Positions 1-6,474 of a DNA stretch of 9,309 nucleotides are shown here, piece by piece. The DNA is from Actinomycetota bacterium. Lineage in GTDB: Bacteria; Actinomycetota; Actinomycetes; Nanopelagicales; Nanopelagicaceae. The position numbers and the translations under genes were made by a program. The stretch is taken from NCBI GenBank assembly GCA_947487595.1, contig CANKXJ010000027.1, positions 1-9,309 on the forward strand, read 5' to 3'. The notes under the pieces are model-generated. The model was not told the DNA's origin and made no database searches. It saw only the letters and a program-made list of their open reading frames with translations. The first letter of the stretch is position 1. Every line of letters begins with the position of its first letter.

Positions 1-233
1 GCATCTTGCACTAAGCGATCAACCCAGGCTTGTGGAGCAGTGTTATTTTCCTCTGCAGTTCGCATAACCTTTTGGCCATGCTCATCTGTACCAGTTAAAA
101 ACCAGACTGATTCACCTCTTTGACGATGCCAACGAGTTAACACATCACCGGCAACCGTCGTATAGGCATGACCAATATGCGGTGCATCGTTGACGTAATA
201 AATCGGCGTCGTTAGATAAAAGGACTTAGTCAC
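1..233 (-). CDS. metG: Methionyl-tRNA synthetase, N-terminal part (cut by window edge)
   Basis: This is the first 77 codons of methionyl-tRNA synthetase, the cytoplasmic enzyme that charges tRNA-Met (initiator and elongator) with methionine using ATP. Seen directly: the class I signature PHIGHAYTT, with HIGH at residues 19-22, and TGTDEHGQK at residues 47-55, both in the spacing usual for MetG, after the typical opening FYLTTPIYYVN. The start is GTG at 233-231. It overlaps the TGA stop of rsmI (232-230) as GTGA, so the two genes are very probably translationally coupled in one operon. No strong Shine-Dalgarno is visible ahead of the GTG, which fits re-initiation. The rest of the protein, including the KMSKS loop and anticodon-binding domain, lies beyond position 1. 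Identity is secure; only completeness is unknown. Confidence 0.96.
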   Translation of the reverse strand, partial: MTKSFYLTTPIYYVNDAPHIGHAYTTVAGDVLTRWHRQRGESVWFLTGTDEHGQKVMRTAEENNTAPQAWVDRLVQD

Positions 234-1072
234 TTGCTCATCTTATTCGCATCGACCACTGCGGCATAAACCAACCGCTTTGCAATTGAGAATTCTGTGG
301 CAACTGAGGCGATTGCCCCTTTGCGATCCATGCCTGCAGCTTCAAACTCTCGAACACGGGCCACCATTTCATCAGCAGTCATCGCTGCTGAATCCAGGAC
401 TGCGCCTTGGATTACTAGAGTGATTTCACCGAGTACTTCATTAGTGTCAGCCCATGTTGTAAGTTCCGATAAAGAGCCACGAATGGTTTGTTCATAGTGT
501 TTTGTCATCTCACGACAAATTGCACCTTTGCGATCACTGCCAAAAACAGCTTGTGCATCAGAGAGTGAATCTGCAAGTCGATGTGGAGCCTCAAAGAAAA
601 CCATAGTGCGCTCTTCATGGCGTAGTTTTTCAAATGTTGCTAATCGAGCACCTGCACTGCGTGATGGAAAGCCTTCAAAAGTAAAGCGATCTGTTGGTAG
701 TCCAGATAAAGCAACGGCCATTATTACTGCGCTCGGTCCTGGAATAACAGAGACATCAATTCCGCGGGCGATTGCTTCGCGCATTAACCTAAAACCAGGA
801 TCACTAATTGTCGGCATGCCTGCATCTGAAACAACTAGAACATGCGCACCAGCTGCTAACTCATTTAATAGTTCAACTGTTCGCTCATCTTCATTGCCTT
901 CAAAGAAGGAAAGTATGCGAGCTGTGAAAGTAACTCCTAAATCTGAACACAAACGGTGAAACCTTCTGGAATCTTCAGCGGCAATGATCGTGGCATCTTC
1001 GATGGCAGTTTTTAAGCGCGCGCTAGCATCGGCTGGGTTGCCCAACGGGGTTGCTGCCAATATCAATGCCAT
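230..1072 (-). CDS. rsmI: 16S rRNA (cytidine(1402)-2'-O)-methyltransferase RsmI
   Basis: RsmI transfers a methyl group from S-adenosylmethionine to the 2'-OH of C1402 in the decoding centre of 16S rRNA. The 280-residue length is normal for the family. Motifs seen in order: ATPLGN (7-12), AAEDSRRFHRL (31-41, the family's AEDTR motif), VSDAGMPTISDPG (81-93), VIPGPSAV (109-116), the phenylalanine-rich GFPSRSAGAR segment (134-143), FFEAPHRL (159-166), then CREMTKHYE further on. A short C-terminal helical domain (MDRKGAIASVA onward) matches the usual RsmI tail. The ATG at 1072 is preceded by GGA five bases upstream, a weak ribosome site. The gene reads into metG through a GTGA overlap and is divergent from pmt across 51 bp. 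The rsmI/pmt divergence is also seen in mycobacteria (Rv1003/Rv1002c, from memory). Confidence 0.96.
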   Translation of the reverse strand: MALILAATPLGNPADASARLKTAIEDATIIAAEDSRRFHRLCSDLGVTFTARILSFFEGNEDERTVELLNELAAGAHVLVVSDAGMPTISDPGFRLMREAIARGIDVSVIPGPSAVIMAVALSGLPTDRFTFEGFPSRSAGARLATFEKLRHEERTMVFFEAPHRLADSLSDAQAVFGSDRKGAICREMTKHYEQTIRGSLSELTTWADTNEVLGEITLVIQGAVLDSAAMTADEMVARVREFEAAGMDRKGAIASVATEFSIAKRLVYAAVVDANKMSK

Positions 1073-1110
1073 GGGTCCATCATCTCAGTTATTTCCAAAG
1101 GATTTGCGCA

Positions 1111-1116
1111 TACGAT
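1111..1116 (+). promoter_or_regulatory. Candidate -10 box for a leaderless pmt transcript
   Basis: TACGAT lies seven bases upstream of the pmt ATG at 1124, the distance expected between a -10 box and the transcription start. No Shine-Dalgarno is visible before the ATG, so the mRNA could begin at the start codon itself. Leaderless mRNAs are common in actinobacteria. No convincing -35 is seen. This is an inference from spacing and similarity. Confidence 0.4.
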
Positions 1117-1123
1117 TACACAC

Positions 1124-2398
1124 ATGATTGCCGCCATCGCCCCGATCCTTATAGCGATTGCCTCCCTTGCGATTCGATTAATTAACCTAGCAACACCTAA
1201 AGGCTTTGTTTTTGATGAGGTCTATTACGTCGATGGTGCGAGAGATTTTTTGAAGTACGGCGTGGAAGTTAGCGGCAGCAAACCAGAGTTCATTGTTCAC
1301 CCACCCGTCGGAAAATGGCTTATAGCCAGCGGTATCAAACTCTTTGGCGACAATGAATTTGGTTGGCGATTTGCTACAGCGATTATTGGCACACTACTTA
1401 TTTTGCTCTTTGCCCGCTTAGTACATGTGCTGTTCTATTCACCGTTATTAACGGGCATAGGTGCATTCTTAATGGCTTGTGATGGTTTGATGCTCGTGCA
1501 CTCACGAACAGCCTTACTTGATCTATTCTTAACTTTCTTTGTCCTTCTTGCCATTTATTTATGGCATCAGCAAAGACATTGGTTTGCTGCCATCGCCATA
1601 GGTTTAGCAATGGGTTGCAAATGGAGTGCAATCTACTTCTTGGTTGCTATGGTCTTTGTTTCTCTCTACAAAATATTCTCGAGGCACCCTTCTAAAGATT
1701 TAGTTCGATCAATAATTATGAAATTCATTCAATATGGATTTCTTCCCATCATTGTTTATATTGGATCTTGGACTGGTTGGTTTCTTAGCAATCGCGGTTG
1801 GGATCGCCAATGGTCAACAAATCCATTCACTTCTTGGATTCACTATCACTCAGAGATGTTGGGCTTTCACACAGGATTAACTGAAAAACATTCTTACCAA
1901 GCTAATCCTTGGAGTTGGATGGTTATGGGTAGGCCAACCTCTTTCTTCTATGAGTCTCCAAAAGGTTGCGGTAGCGATAATTGCGCACAGGAAGTATTAG
2001 CGATTGGCACACCACTTCTGTGGTGGGCAGGAACAATTGCGGTGGCAGTCACCGTGGGCTTTTGGTTGCGCAGCCTGGTTAGGAGAACTTCTGAGCCTGC
2101 GTTGAATTTGATTGTGCTTGGCATGGCTGCTGGATACCTGCCATGGTTCTTCTTTCAATCCCGCACAGTATTTACTTTCTACGCAATTGTTTTTGAGCCT
2201 TTCATGATTCTGGCCCTTGTGTATTGCGCAAAGCTATTGCTGGACAGCTCTTTAAAATCAGGTATCTCGCAAGCCTTAGTTGCAGCTTTTGTGACAGTTA
2301 TCTTTTTGAATTTTATTTATTTCTTGCCAATTTTCACAGGCGAAATAATCACATACGATGCTTGGTTACAACGTATGTGGATGAGTTCGTGGATCTAA
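1124..2398 (+). CDS. pmt: Polyprenyl-phosphate-mannose:protein O-mannosyltransferase (Pmt)
   Basis: This is a GT39-type multi-pass membrane enzyme that moves mannose from polyprenyl-phosphate-mannose onto Ser/Thr of proteins emerging from the Sec translocon. The acidic pair characteristic of the family is in GFVFDEVYY (D31-E32), followed by HPPVGKW (59-65), SRTALLDLFL (127-136), GCKWSAIYF, SWTGWFLS, GRPTSFFYES and GTPLLWW, all family landmarks in the usual order. The ending, YDAWLQRMWMSSWI, is the typical Pmt C terminus, so the protein is complete. At 424 residues it is about 100 shorter than the mycobacterial enzyme (roughly 520, from memory). The difference is mainly a missing N-terminal extension and trimmed loops. 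Many hydrophobic segments alternate with short loops throughout. The stop TAA (2396-2398) abuts the stop of the convergent sepX gene with no spacer. Confidence 0.93.
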   Translation: MIAAIAPILIAIASLAIRLINLATPKGFVFDEVYYVDGARDFLKYGVEVSGSKPEFIVHPPVGKWLIASGIKLFGDNEFGWRFATAIIGTLLILLFARLVHVLFYSPLLTGIGAFLMACDGLMLVHSRTALLDLFLTFFVLLAIYLWHQQRHWFAAIAIGLAMGCKWSAIYFLVAMVFVSLYKIFSRHPSKDLVRSIIMKFIQYGFLPIIVYIGSWTGWFLSNRGWDRQWSTNPFTSWIHYHSEMLGFHTGLTEKHSYQANPWSWMVMGRPTSFFYESPKGCGSDNCAQEVLAIGTPLLWWAGTIAVAVTVGFWLRSLVRRTSEPALNLIVLGMAAGYLPWFFFQSRTVFTFYAIVFEPFMILALVYCAKLLLDSSLKSGISQALVAAFVTVIFLNFIYFLPIFTGEIITYDAWLQRMWMSSWI

Positions 2399-3175
2399 CT
2401 ATCCGTTAGAGGCGCGTGCTTGCTTAAGGCGTTCAACTGCTTCATCAGCAAGTTGTTGATCAAAGATTTCATCGCGTGACGGTGAAGCAGCAGCTAATAC
2501 TTCACGCTCTAGACGCTCTTGCTCTTCACTCCATGCTCCAGGAATTGTTAAATCAATCACGCGCTTAGGAATAATCGCCTTAGGTGCACTGACATATGTT
2601 GGAGCTGGTACTTCTGCAGGTTCCCACGTTTGGCGAATAGCTGCAGTCCCCTTAGGCAAAAGAACAACACCTTTAAGTTCGCGCTCTGAAAGTGGAATCC
2701 AATGCTCTTGTGATGGCTTTGGTGTTACAACTTCAGCCAAATTCGTTGCTGAAACACCAGCTGTGCGACGATGAAGTTGTTGCACACGTCGGTATTGAAT
2801 CTTGTCGGCGATTGTTTGGCGACGAACGCTTGCAACATAAATCAAAATTCCAGTTGCAGGAACTAATGAGTAAATAAAAGGCATCGTATTCATGAAACCA
2901 CCCACAAGTGTTGTAGTTAGAGAACCAGTTAGAACAAAGAACATAATTCGTCTGCGCATAAGTAGTTGCGCAATTTTTGCTTCACGATCTAAATCGATAT
3001 GAATCGATCCACTTCCAGAAATTCCTTGTGGCGATGAACTTGCAACAACAATTAGTGCACTCTTGAATCGCTCAACAGATTTTCCAGAAAACTCATTGCG
3101 GTCATGGATCCAACGGGGTGCGAAATATGCGACCCACATACCGATGATCGCAATATAGATAAGTCCGGAAGCCAT
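2399..3175 (-). CDS. sepX: SepX/GlpR-type actinobacterial division membrane protein
   Basis: This is a 258-residue membrane protein of the actinobacteria-specific family known as SepX in Streptomyces and GlpR (receptor of the gephyrin-like protein Glp) in Corynebacterium, acting in septation and polar growth. Seen: an N-terminal membrane helix (about 4-20, SGLIYIAIIGMWVAYFAP) followed by RWIHDRNEF and SVERFKSAL, a typical SepX opening. A pair of membrane segments lies at about 77-116. A cytoplasmic tail carries the conserved TWEP...PTYVSAPKA...RVIDLTIPGAWS block (183-216) and a charged, probably helical C terminus. It is the third gene after glp and the GNAT gene, 48 bp beyond the latter. No Shine-Dalgarno precedes the ATG; TATCTT at 3189-3184 might be a -10 box of its own for a near-leaderless message (weak). 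Family assignment rests on remembered family sequences plus gene context. Confidence 0.82.
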   Translation of the reverse strand: MASGLIYIAIIGMWVAYFAPRWIHDRNEFSGKSVERFKSALIVVASSSPQGISGSGSIHIDLDREAKIAQLLMRRRIMFFVLTGSLTTTLVGGFMNTMPFIYSLVPATGILIYVASVRRQTIADKIQYRRVQQLHRRTAGVSATNLAEVVTPKPSQEHWIPLSERELKGVVLLPKGTAAIRQTWEPAEVPAPTYVSAPKAIIPKRVIDLTIPGAWSEEQERLEREVLAAASPSRDEIFDQQLADEAVERLKQARASNG

Positions 3176-3223
3176 GATGCATAAAGATAAAGGATGAGAC
3201 CTACATAACTTGGGATTTAGAGC

Positions 3224-3802
3224 CTACTTAACGGCAGGATTTTCTTTTACAAATACGACATGGTCTCGCCAACTACCAGCGATATGTAAATAGCGGGGAC
3301 GTTCGCCTTCAAAAATGTAGCCAGCTTTTTCAGCCACGCGCTTTGATGCAGTGTTTTCGGGTCTGATATTGATTTCTACACGGTGAAGATTCAGCGTAGA
3401 AAATGAATAATCTGTTAAGGCCATCACTGCTTGCGTTGTGAAACCTCTATTTGCATAGTTTTTATCAATCCAATAACCAATATGGCCGCCCCGCATTGCG
3501 CCAAGAATCACACCGCCTAATGAGATCTGCCCAATTAAATTGTGCTGATGCCAGATTGCAAATGAAAATGAGCGGCCATTTCGAGCCTCAGAGTTAAGGG
3601 TGCGGACCATTTCAAAGTAAGAAGGAAGTTGGCCGGGATTCTGCGAATCATCCCCAGCAATGACTGGAATTGTGGCTTCCCAAGGAGATAACCAGTCACG
3701 ATTTTCGGCCCGGACATTATTCCAACGCCCACGATCTCTCAATCTCAATGCCTGCAGCGATAGATCTTGACTCTTAATTGCAACCGGCCATGGATGAGTC
3801 AT
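3224..3802 (-). CDS. GNAT acetyltransferase, RimJ/RimL-like
   Basis: This is a 192-residue cytoplasmic N-acetyltransferase of the GNAT fold, RimJ/RimL (protein N-terminal acetyltransferase) type. Seen: the opening strand LSLQALRLRDRGRWNNVRAEN (about 14-34), the central strands FAIWHQHNLIGQISLGG (81-97), the acetyl-CoA binding segment GYWIDKNYANRGFTTQAV (109-126), and the motif B helix NTASKRVAEKAGY (150-162) ahead of the terminal strands GERPRYLHIAGSWRDHVVF (166-184). The acceptor protein cannot be read from sequence. It lies eight bases downstream of glp and 48 bp ahead of sepX. The same glp-rimJ-sepX order occurs in mycobacteria (Rv0994-Rv0996, from memory). This constancy suggests a link to division or envelope proteins rather than to ribosomal protein S5, but that is inference. 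Confidence 0.88.
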   Translation of the reverse strand: MTHPWPVAIKSQDLSLQALRLRDRGRWNNVRAENRDWLSPWEATIPVIAGDDSQNPGQLPSYFEMVRTLNSEARNGRSFSFAIWHQHNLIGQISLGGVILGAMRGGHIGYWIDKNYANRGFTTQAVMALTDYSFSTLNLHRVEINIRPENTASKRVAEKAGYIFEGERPRYLHIAGSWRDHVVFVKENPAVK

Positions 3803-3810
3803 AAGACTAC

Positions 3811-4722
3811 TTAGATGTATCTGCGCTCTAAAATCACAACAGTTACTTCATCTCCAGCTTTCAAGTTAATATCTTTTTCGCCAACGGCGATAAAAGCTGA
3901 AGCATCAGAGAGTGTTGAGATCTCCTCTTGATGGGCCAAGGGTGTTACCGATTTTCCATCTTCAGATATTGCAGCACGAATATAGGAACGCATTCCATCG
4001 CTGGATTCAATTGCTTTTTCTAACTTAGCTTTAACGCTAGGACGGTGGATGGTTGCGGCGCCCAACATTGTGCGAATCATCGGGCGAACAAAGAGTTCAA
4101 AGGAGATATATGCCGCGATTGGATCACCCGGAAGAGTGATGATCGGAGTCTTATCTGGACCAATAAGACCGAAGTTATGTCGACCACTCATCTCTATTGC
4201 CAAATCCACAGTTGTAATTTCACCCATGTTAGAAATAGTTCTAGTGATCAAATCAAATGAATCATCATGGCGCTCACCGCTGATAATTATAAGATCGGCA
4301 CGTACTAATTGATCTTCAATCAAGTTCTGTAGCTGTGCTTCATCATCTGGGATTGAGTGCACGCGATAAGCAACTGCGCCAACTTCGCGCACCGCAGTTG
4401 TGAGCATCCAGGAGTTAGTCTCAAACTCTTCATCGTCTTTAAGTGTTTTACCTGGTTCAACTAGATCTGGGCCAGCTGACATCACTACAACACGTGGATG
4501 TGGTCTGGTAGGCAAGTGATCGAGTCCAATAGATGCCGCTAATCCAATTTGAGTGGAGCGGATCCTAGATCCAGCTTTCATTACCAGGCGCTCTCCAGCA
4601 AAGACATCTTGCGACAACGTTGCACCATGGGCATCTAGTAATGGCATTTCAAAAGAATCAAGGGGTTTGCAAATCGCTAAAAGTGAAGTCAAAAACTCAT
4701 CAACCCGCGTGTGCTCTGCCAT
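3811..4722 (-). CDS. glp: Gephyrin-like protein Glp (MoeA family) lacking domain II
   Basis: This is a MoeA/gephyrin-E family protein, 303 residues against about 400 for normal members. It keeps the N-terminal helix and LLDAHGATLSQDV (about 28-40), then jumps in-frame to GERLVMKAGSRIRSTQIGL (43-61). That omits all of domain II, including the near-invariant PPFDNSAMDGYA-type motif. Domain III follows (about 55-215), with SAGPDLVEPG (82-91) for STGDELVEPG. The molybdenum-cofactor loop SGGVSxGxxD is replaced by SGERHDDSFD (148-157), and LPGNPVS by LPGDPIA (197-203). Domain IV (about 220-303) is present and ends in VVILERR as usual. Catalysis of molybdate insertion therefore looks lost. A peptide-binding role at the divisome with the downstream SepX/GlpR is the best reading (inference). 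I chose ATG 4722; a GTG at 4728 adds two residues but would sit against the candidate -10. Confidence 0.85.
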   Translation of the reverse strand: MAEHTRVDEFLTSLLAICKPLDSFEMPLLDAHGATLSQDVFAGERLVMKAGSRIRSTQIGLAASIGLDHLPTRPHPRVVVMSAGPDLVEPGKTLKDDEEFETNSWMLTTAVREVGAVAYRVHSIPDDEAQLQNLIEDQLVRADLIIISGERHDDSFDLITRTISNMGEITTVDLAIEMSGRHNFGLIGPDKTPIITLPGDPIAAYISFELFVRPMIRTMLGAATIHRPSVKAKLEKAIESSDGMRSYIRAAISEDGKSVTPLAHQEEISTLSDASAFIAVGEKDINLKAGDEVTVVILERRYI

Positions 4723-4728
4723 AATCAC

Positions 4729-4734
4729 ACCATA
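4729..4734 (-). promoter_or_regulatory. Candidate -10 box for the glp-GNAT-sepX operon
   Basis: On the minus strand TATGGT (4734 to 4729) is followed by six bases and then ATG at 4722. That is the spacing of a leaderless transcript, as also seen at pmt. No clear Shine-Dalgarno precedes this ATG. If correct, the alternative GTG start at 4728 is excluded because it would lie upstream of +1. No good -35 is seen. Confidence 0.35.
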
Positions 4735-4776
4735 CTTGTTGAGGTCAGTAATCTTTGGGATTTAGGCGTGGAAAGC

Positions 4777-4782
4777 GGAGGG
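4777..4782 (+). promoter_or_regulatory. Shine-Dalgarno that decides the cyclo-ligase start
   Basis: GGAGGG lies eight bases upstream of the ATG at 4791. It makes that ATG the start and rules out the in-frame TTG at 4755, which would place this ribosome site inside the coding region. Confidence 0.85.
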
Positions 4783-4790
4783 TAGAAGCA

Positions 4791-5339
4791 ATGAATCAGA
4801 ACACACTCAAGAAGCAGTTGCGAGATCGCTACCGCCGTGAACGGGTTCAAAAATTCATTCCGACCAATTTCAATGTCATTTTGAAAGCCCCAGAGATTGT
4901 GTTTGCCAGAACAATCTGCTCTTACTTTTCATATGCCCAGGAGCCCAGCACAGATGAAATCAATAAAGCTTTTTTAGCAGATGGCAAAAAACTCTTACTG
5001 CCCCGAGTTAACGGTTTAGTCATTGAATGGGTTCAGTGGGATGGCAATCCAACGAAATTGAAAATCACCAAAAATCTGACTGAACCAACTGGTCCGGCTG
5101 TAACAGACACAAGTGATGTTGGCGCAGTGATCACACCAGCACTTCGTATTGACCAAGAGGGTTATCGAATGGGGCAAGGCGGTGGGTTTTATGATCGCGC
5201 ACTACCAACGTTGCCTGGATGGAAAATTGGTTTAGTTCATGCAGGTGAATTAACGAGTGAAACTTTGCCCCGTGAATCCCATGACATTCCACTAGATGCT
5301 GCAGCAACGCCTTCACTGATTGTTAGATTTAAGCGCTAG
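4791..5339 (+). CDS. 5-formyltetrahydrofolate cyclo-ligase (5,10-methenyl-THF synthetase)
   Basis: This enzyme converts 5-formyl-THF to 5,10-methenyl-THF with ATP, returning a stored folate form to the one-carbon pool in the cytoplasm. The 182-residue length is normal. Seen: the basic N-terminal helix LKKQLRDRYRRERV (6-19), the central LLLPRV strand (68-73), ITPALRIDQEGYRMGQGGGFYDR (114-136) with the glycine-rich GxGGGFYDR signature that binds nucleotide, IGLVHAGEL (146-154), and the ending HDIPLDAAATPSLIV (164-178), where family members carry the HDxxxD-type motif. It is divergent from glp across about 68 bp. Its last 11 bases overlap the end of the convergent acyl-CoA dehydrogenase gene. 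In mycobacteria galU lies between this gene and the moeA/glp gene (from memory); here galU is absent. Confidence 0.93.
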   Translation: MNQNTLKKQLRDRYRRERVQKFIPTNFNVILKAPEIVFARTICSYFSYAQEPSTDEINKAFLADGKKLLLPRVNGLVIEWVQWDGNPTKLKITKNLTEPTGPAVTDTSDVGAVITPALRIDQEGYRMGQGGGFYDRALPTLPGWKIGLVHAGELTSETLPRESHDIPLDAAATPSLIVRFKR

Positions 5340-6474
5340 GTAGATTGCGCGCCATAACTATTCGTTGAATTTGATTGGTGCCTTCATAAATCTGAGTTAA
5401 TTTGGCATCTCGCATCATTCGCTCAACTGGATAATCTGAGACATAGCCATAGCCGCCCAGGATCTGAACTGCATCAGTAGTTACCTTCATCGCTACATCA
5501 CTAGCAAAGCACTTACTGGCCGCTGAGAAGAAACGTAGATCCTTTTCACCACTCTCACTCTTTGATGCTGCAACATAAGTTAATTGACGGGCAGCTTCAA
5601 TATTCATTGCCATATCTGCCAGCATGAATTGAATCCCTTGGAAGTCAAATATTTCTTTGCCGAACTGCTTACGCTCATGTGAATACTGAGTTGCAACATC
5701 TAAGGCTCCTTGGGCAATACCTAGAGCTTGGGCCGCAATAGTGATGCGTGTGTGATCAAGAGTGTTCATTGCTAGTGCAAATCCTTCACCAATTTCACTA
5801 ATACGGCGGTCATCTGCAAGCTTGACGTTGTCGAAATAAACTTCACGCGTTGGTGATCCTCTAAAGCCCATCTTCTTTTCTGGTGCACCGAAAGATACGC
5901 CTGGGTCAGATTTTTCAACTACGAATGCAGTGATTCCTTTAGAACCAAGGGAGGCATCGCCTTGAGCAACGACTGTGTAGAACTCTGAGACTCCAGCATT
6001 TGAAATCCATTTTTTGCTTCCATTAAGAATCCAGCCATCACCATCTCGCTCAACCTTTGTGCGAAGTGCTGAAGCATCTGAACCTGCCTCTGATTCTGAT
6101 AGGCAATATGAAAAACCTTTTCCTTGCGCCAGTTGCGACAACCAGCGCTGCTTTTGATCTTTGTTTCCACCCAGCATCAGTGGAAGTGAGCCAAGTTTAT
6201 TTACTGCAGGAATCAGTGATGAAGCACCGCAAACACGTGCCACTTCCTCAATGATGATGACAACAGCTAGAGCATCTGCGCCATCGCCACCAAATTCAGT
6301 TGGAACATGTGCTGCTGCAAGGCCTGCCTTTTGAAGTGCATCTGCTGCTTCTTGTGGGAAGCGATGATCTTCATCAACTGCTTTTGCAAATGGAGCAATT
6401 TCTTTTTCAGCCAGGGCGCGGACGCTGGAACGAAGATCCTTATATTCGCTGGGAATATCAAATAAATTTTCCAT
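5329..6474 (-). CDS. Acyl-CoA dehydrogenase, FadE25-like
   Basis: This is a 381-residue flavin enzyme catalysing alpha,beta-dehydrogenation of acyl-CoA and passing electrons to ETF. Seen: the N-terminal helical domain with AEKEIAPFAKAVDE (22-35) and VPTEFGGDGADALA (57-70); the middle FAD-binding strand region CLSESEAGSDASALRT (124-139) and GWILNGSKKWISNAG (147-161); the C-terminal helical domain with TLDHTRITIAAQALGIAQGALD (238-259), ERKQFGK (267-273), GGYGYVSDYPVERMMRDAK (340-358) and QIYEGTNQIQR (361-371). The catalytic base is E364. Several stretches, such as ARVCGASSLIPAVNKLG (79-95), match the actinobacterial FadE25 subgroup as I remember it. Chain-length preference is not readable. The ATG shares its A with the TAA stop of the upstream ctaG gene (TAATG), implying coupled translation; no good Shine-Dalgarno is seen. 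Confidence 0.94.
   Translation of the reverse strand: MENLFDIPSEYKDLRSSVRALAEKEIAPFAKAVDEDHRFPQEAADALQKAGLAAAHVPTEFGGDGADALAVVIIIEEVARVCGASSLIPAVNKLGSLPLMLGGNKDQKQRWLSQLAQGKGFSYCLSESEAGSDASALRTKVERDGDGWILNGSKKWISNAGVSEFYTVVAQGDASLGSKGITAFVVEKSDPGVSFGAPEKKMGFRGSPTREVYFDNVKLADDRRISEIGEGFALAMNTLDHTRITIAAQALGIAQGALDVATQYSHERKQFGKEIFDFQGIQFMLADMAMNIEAARQLTYVAASKSESGEKDLRFFSAASKCFASDVAMKVTTDAVQILGGYGYVSDYPVERMMRDAKLTQIYEGTNQIQRIVMARNLPSA

Noticed and set aside
528..959. 143-codon open frame on the plus strand inside rsmI
   Set aside because: It is antisense to a fully recognisable rsmI reading and its translation shows no family motif; it is a shadow frame.
4049..4312. Plus-strand open frames antisense to glp
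   Set aside because: The minus-strand reading carries clear MoeA-family motifs here, and the antisense translations are unrecognisable.
4590..4620. Frameshift or sequencing error as the cause of the missing domain II in glp
   Set aside because: The reading is continuous through the junction, and there is no extra DNA that could encode the missing residues in another frame. It is a true in-frame absence in this sequence.
4755..4790. TTG at 4755 as the cyclo-ligase start
   Set aside because: It would place the strong GGAGGG ribosome site in the coding region, and the extra 12 residues do not resemble the family.
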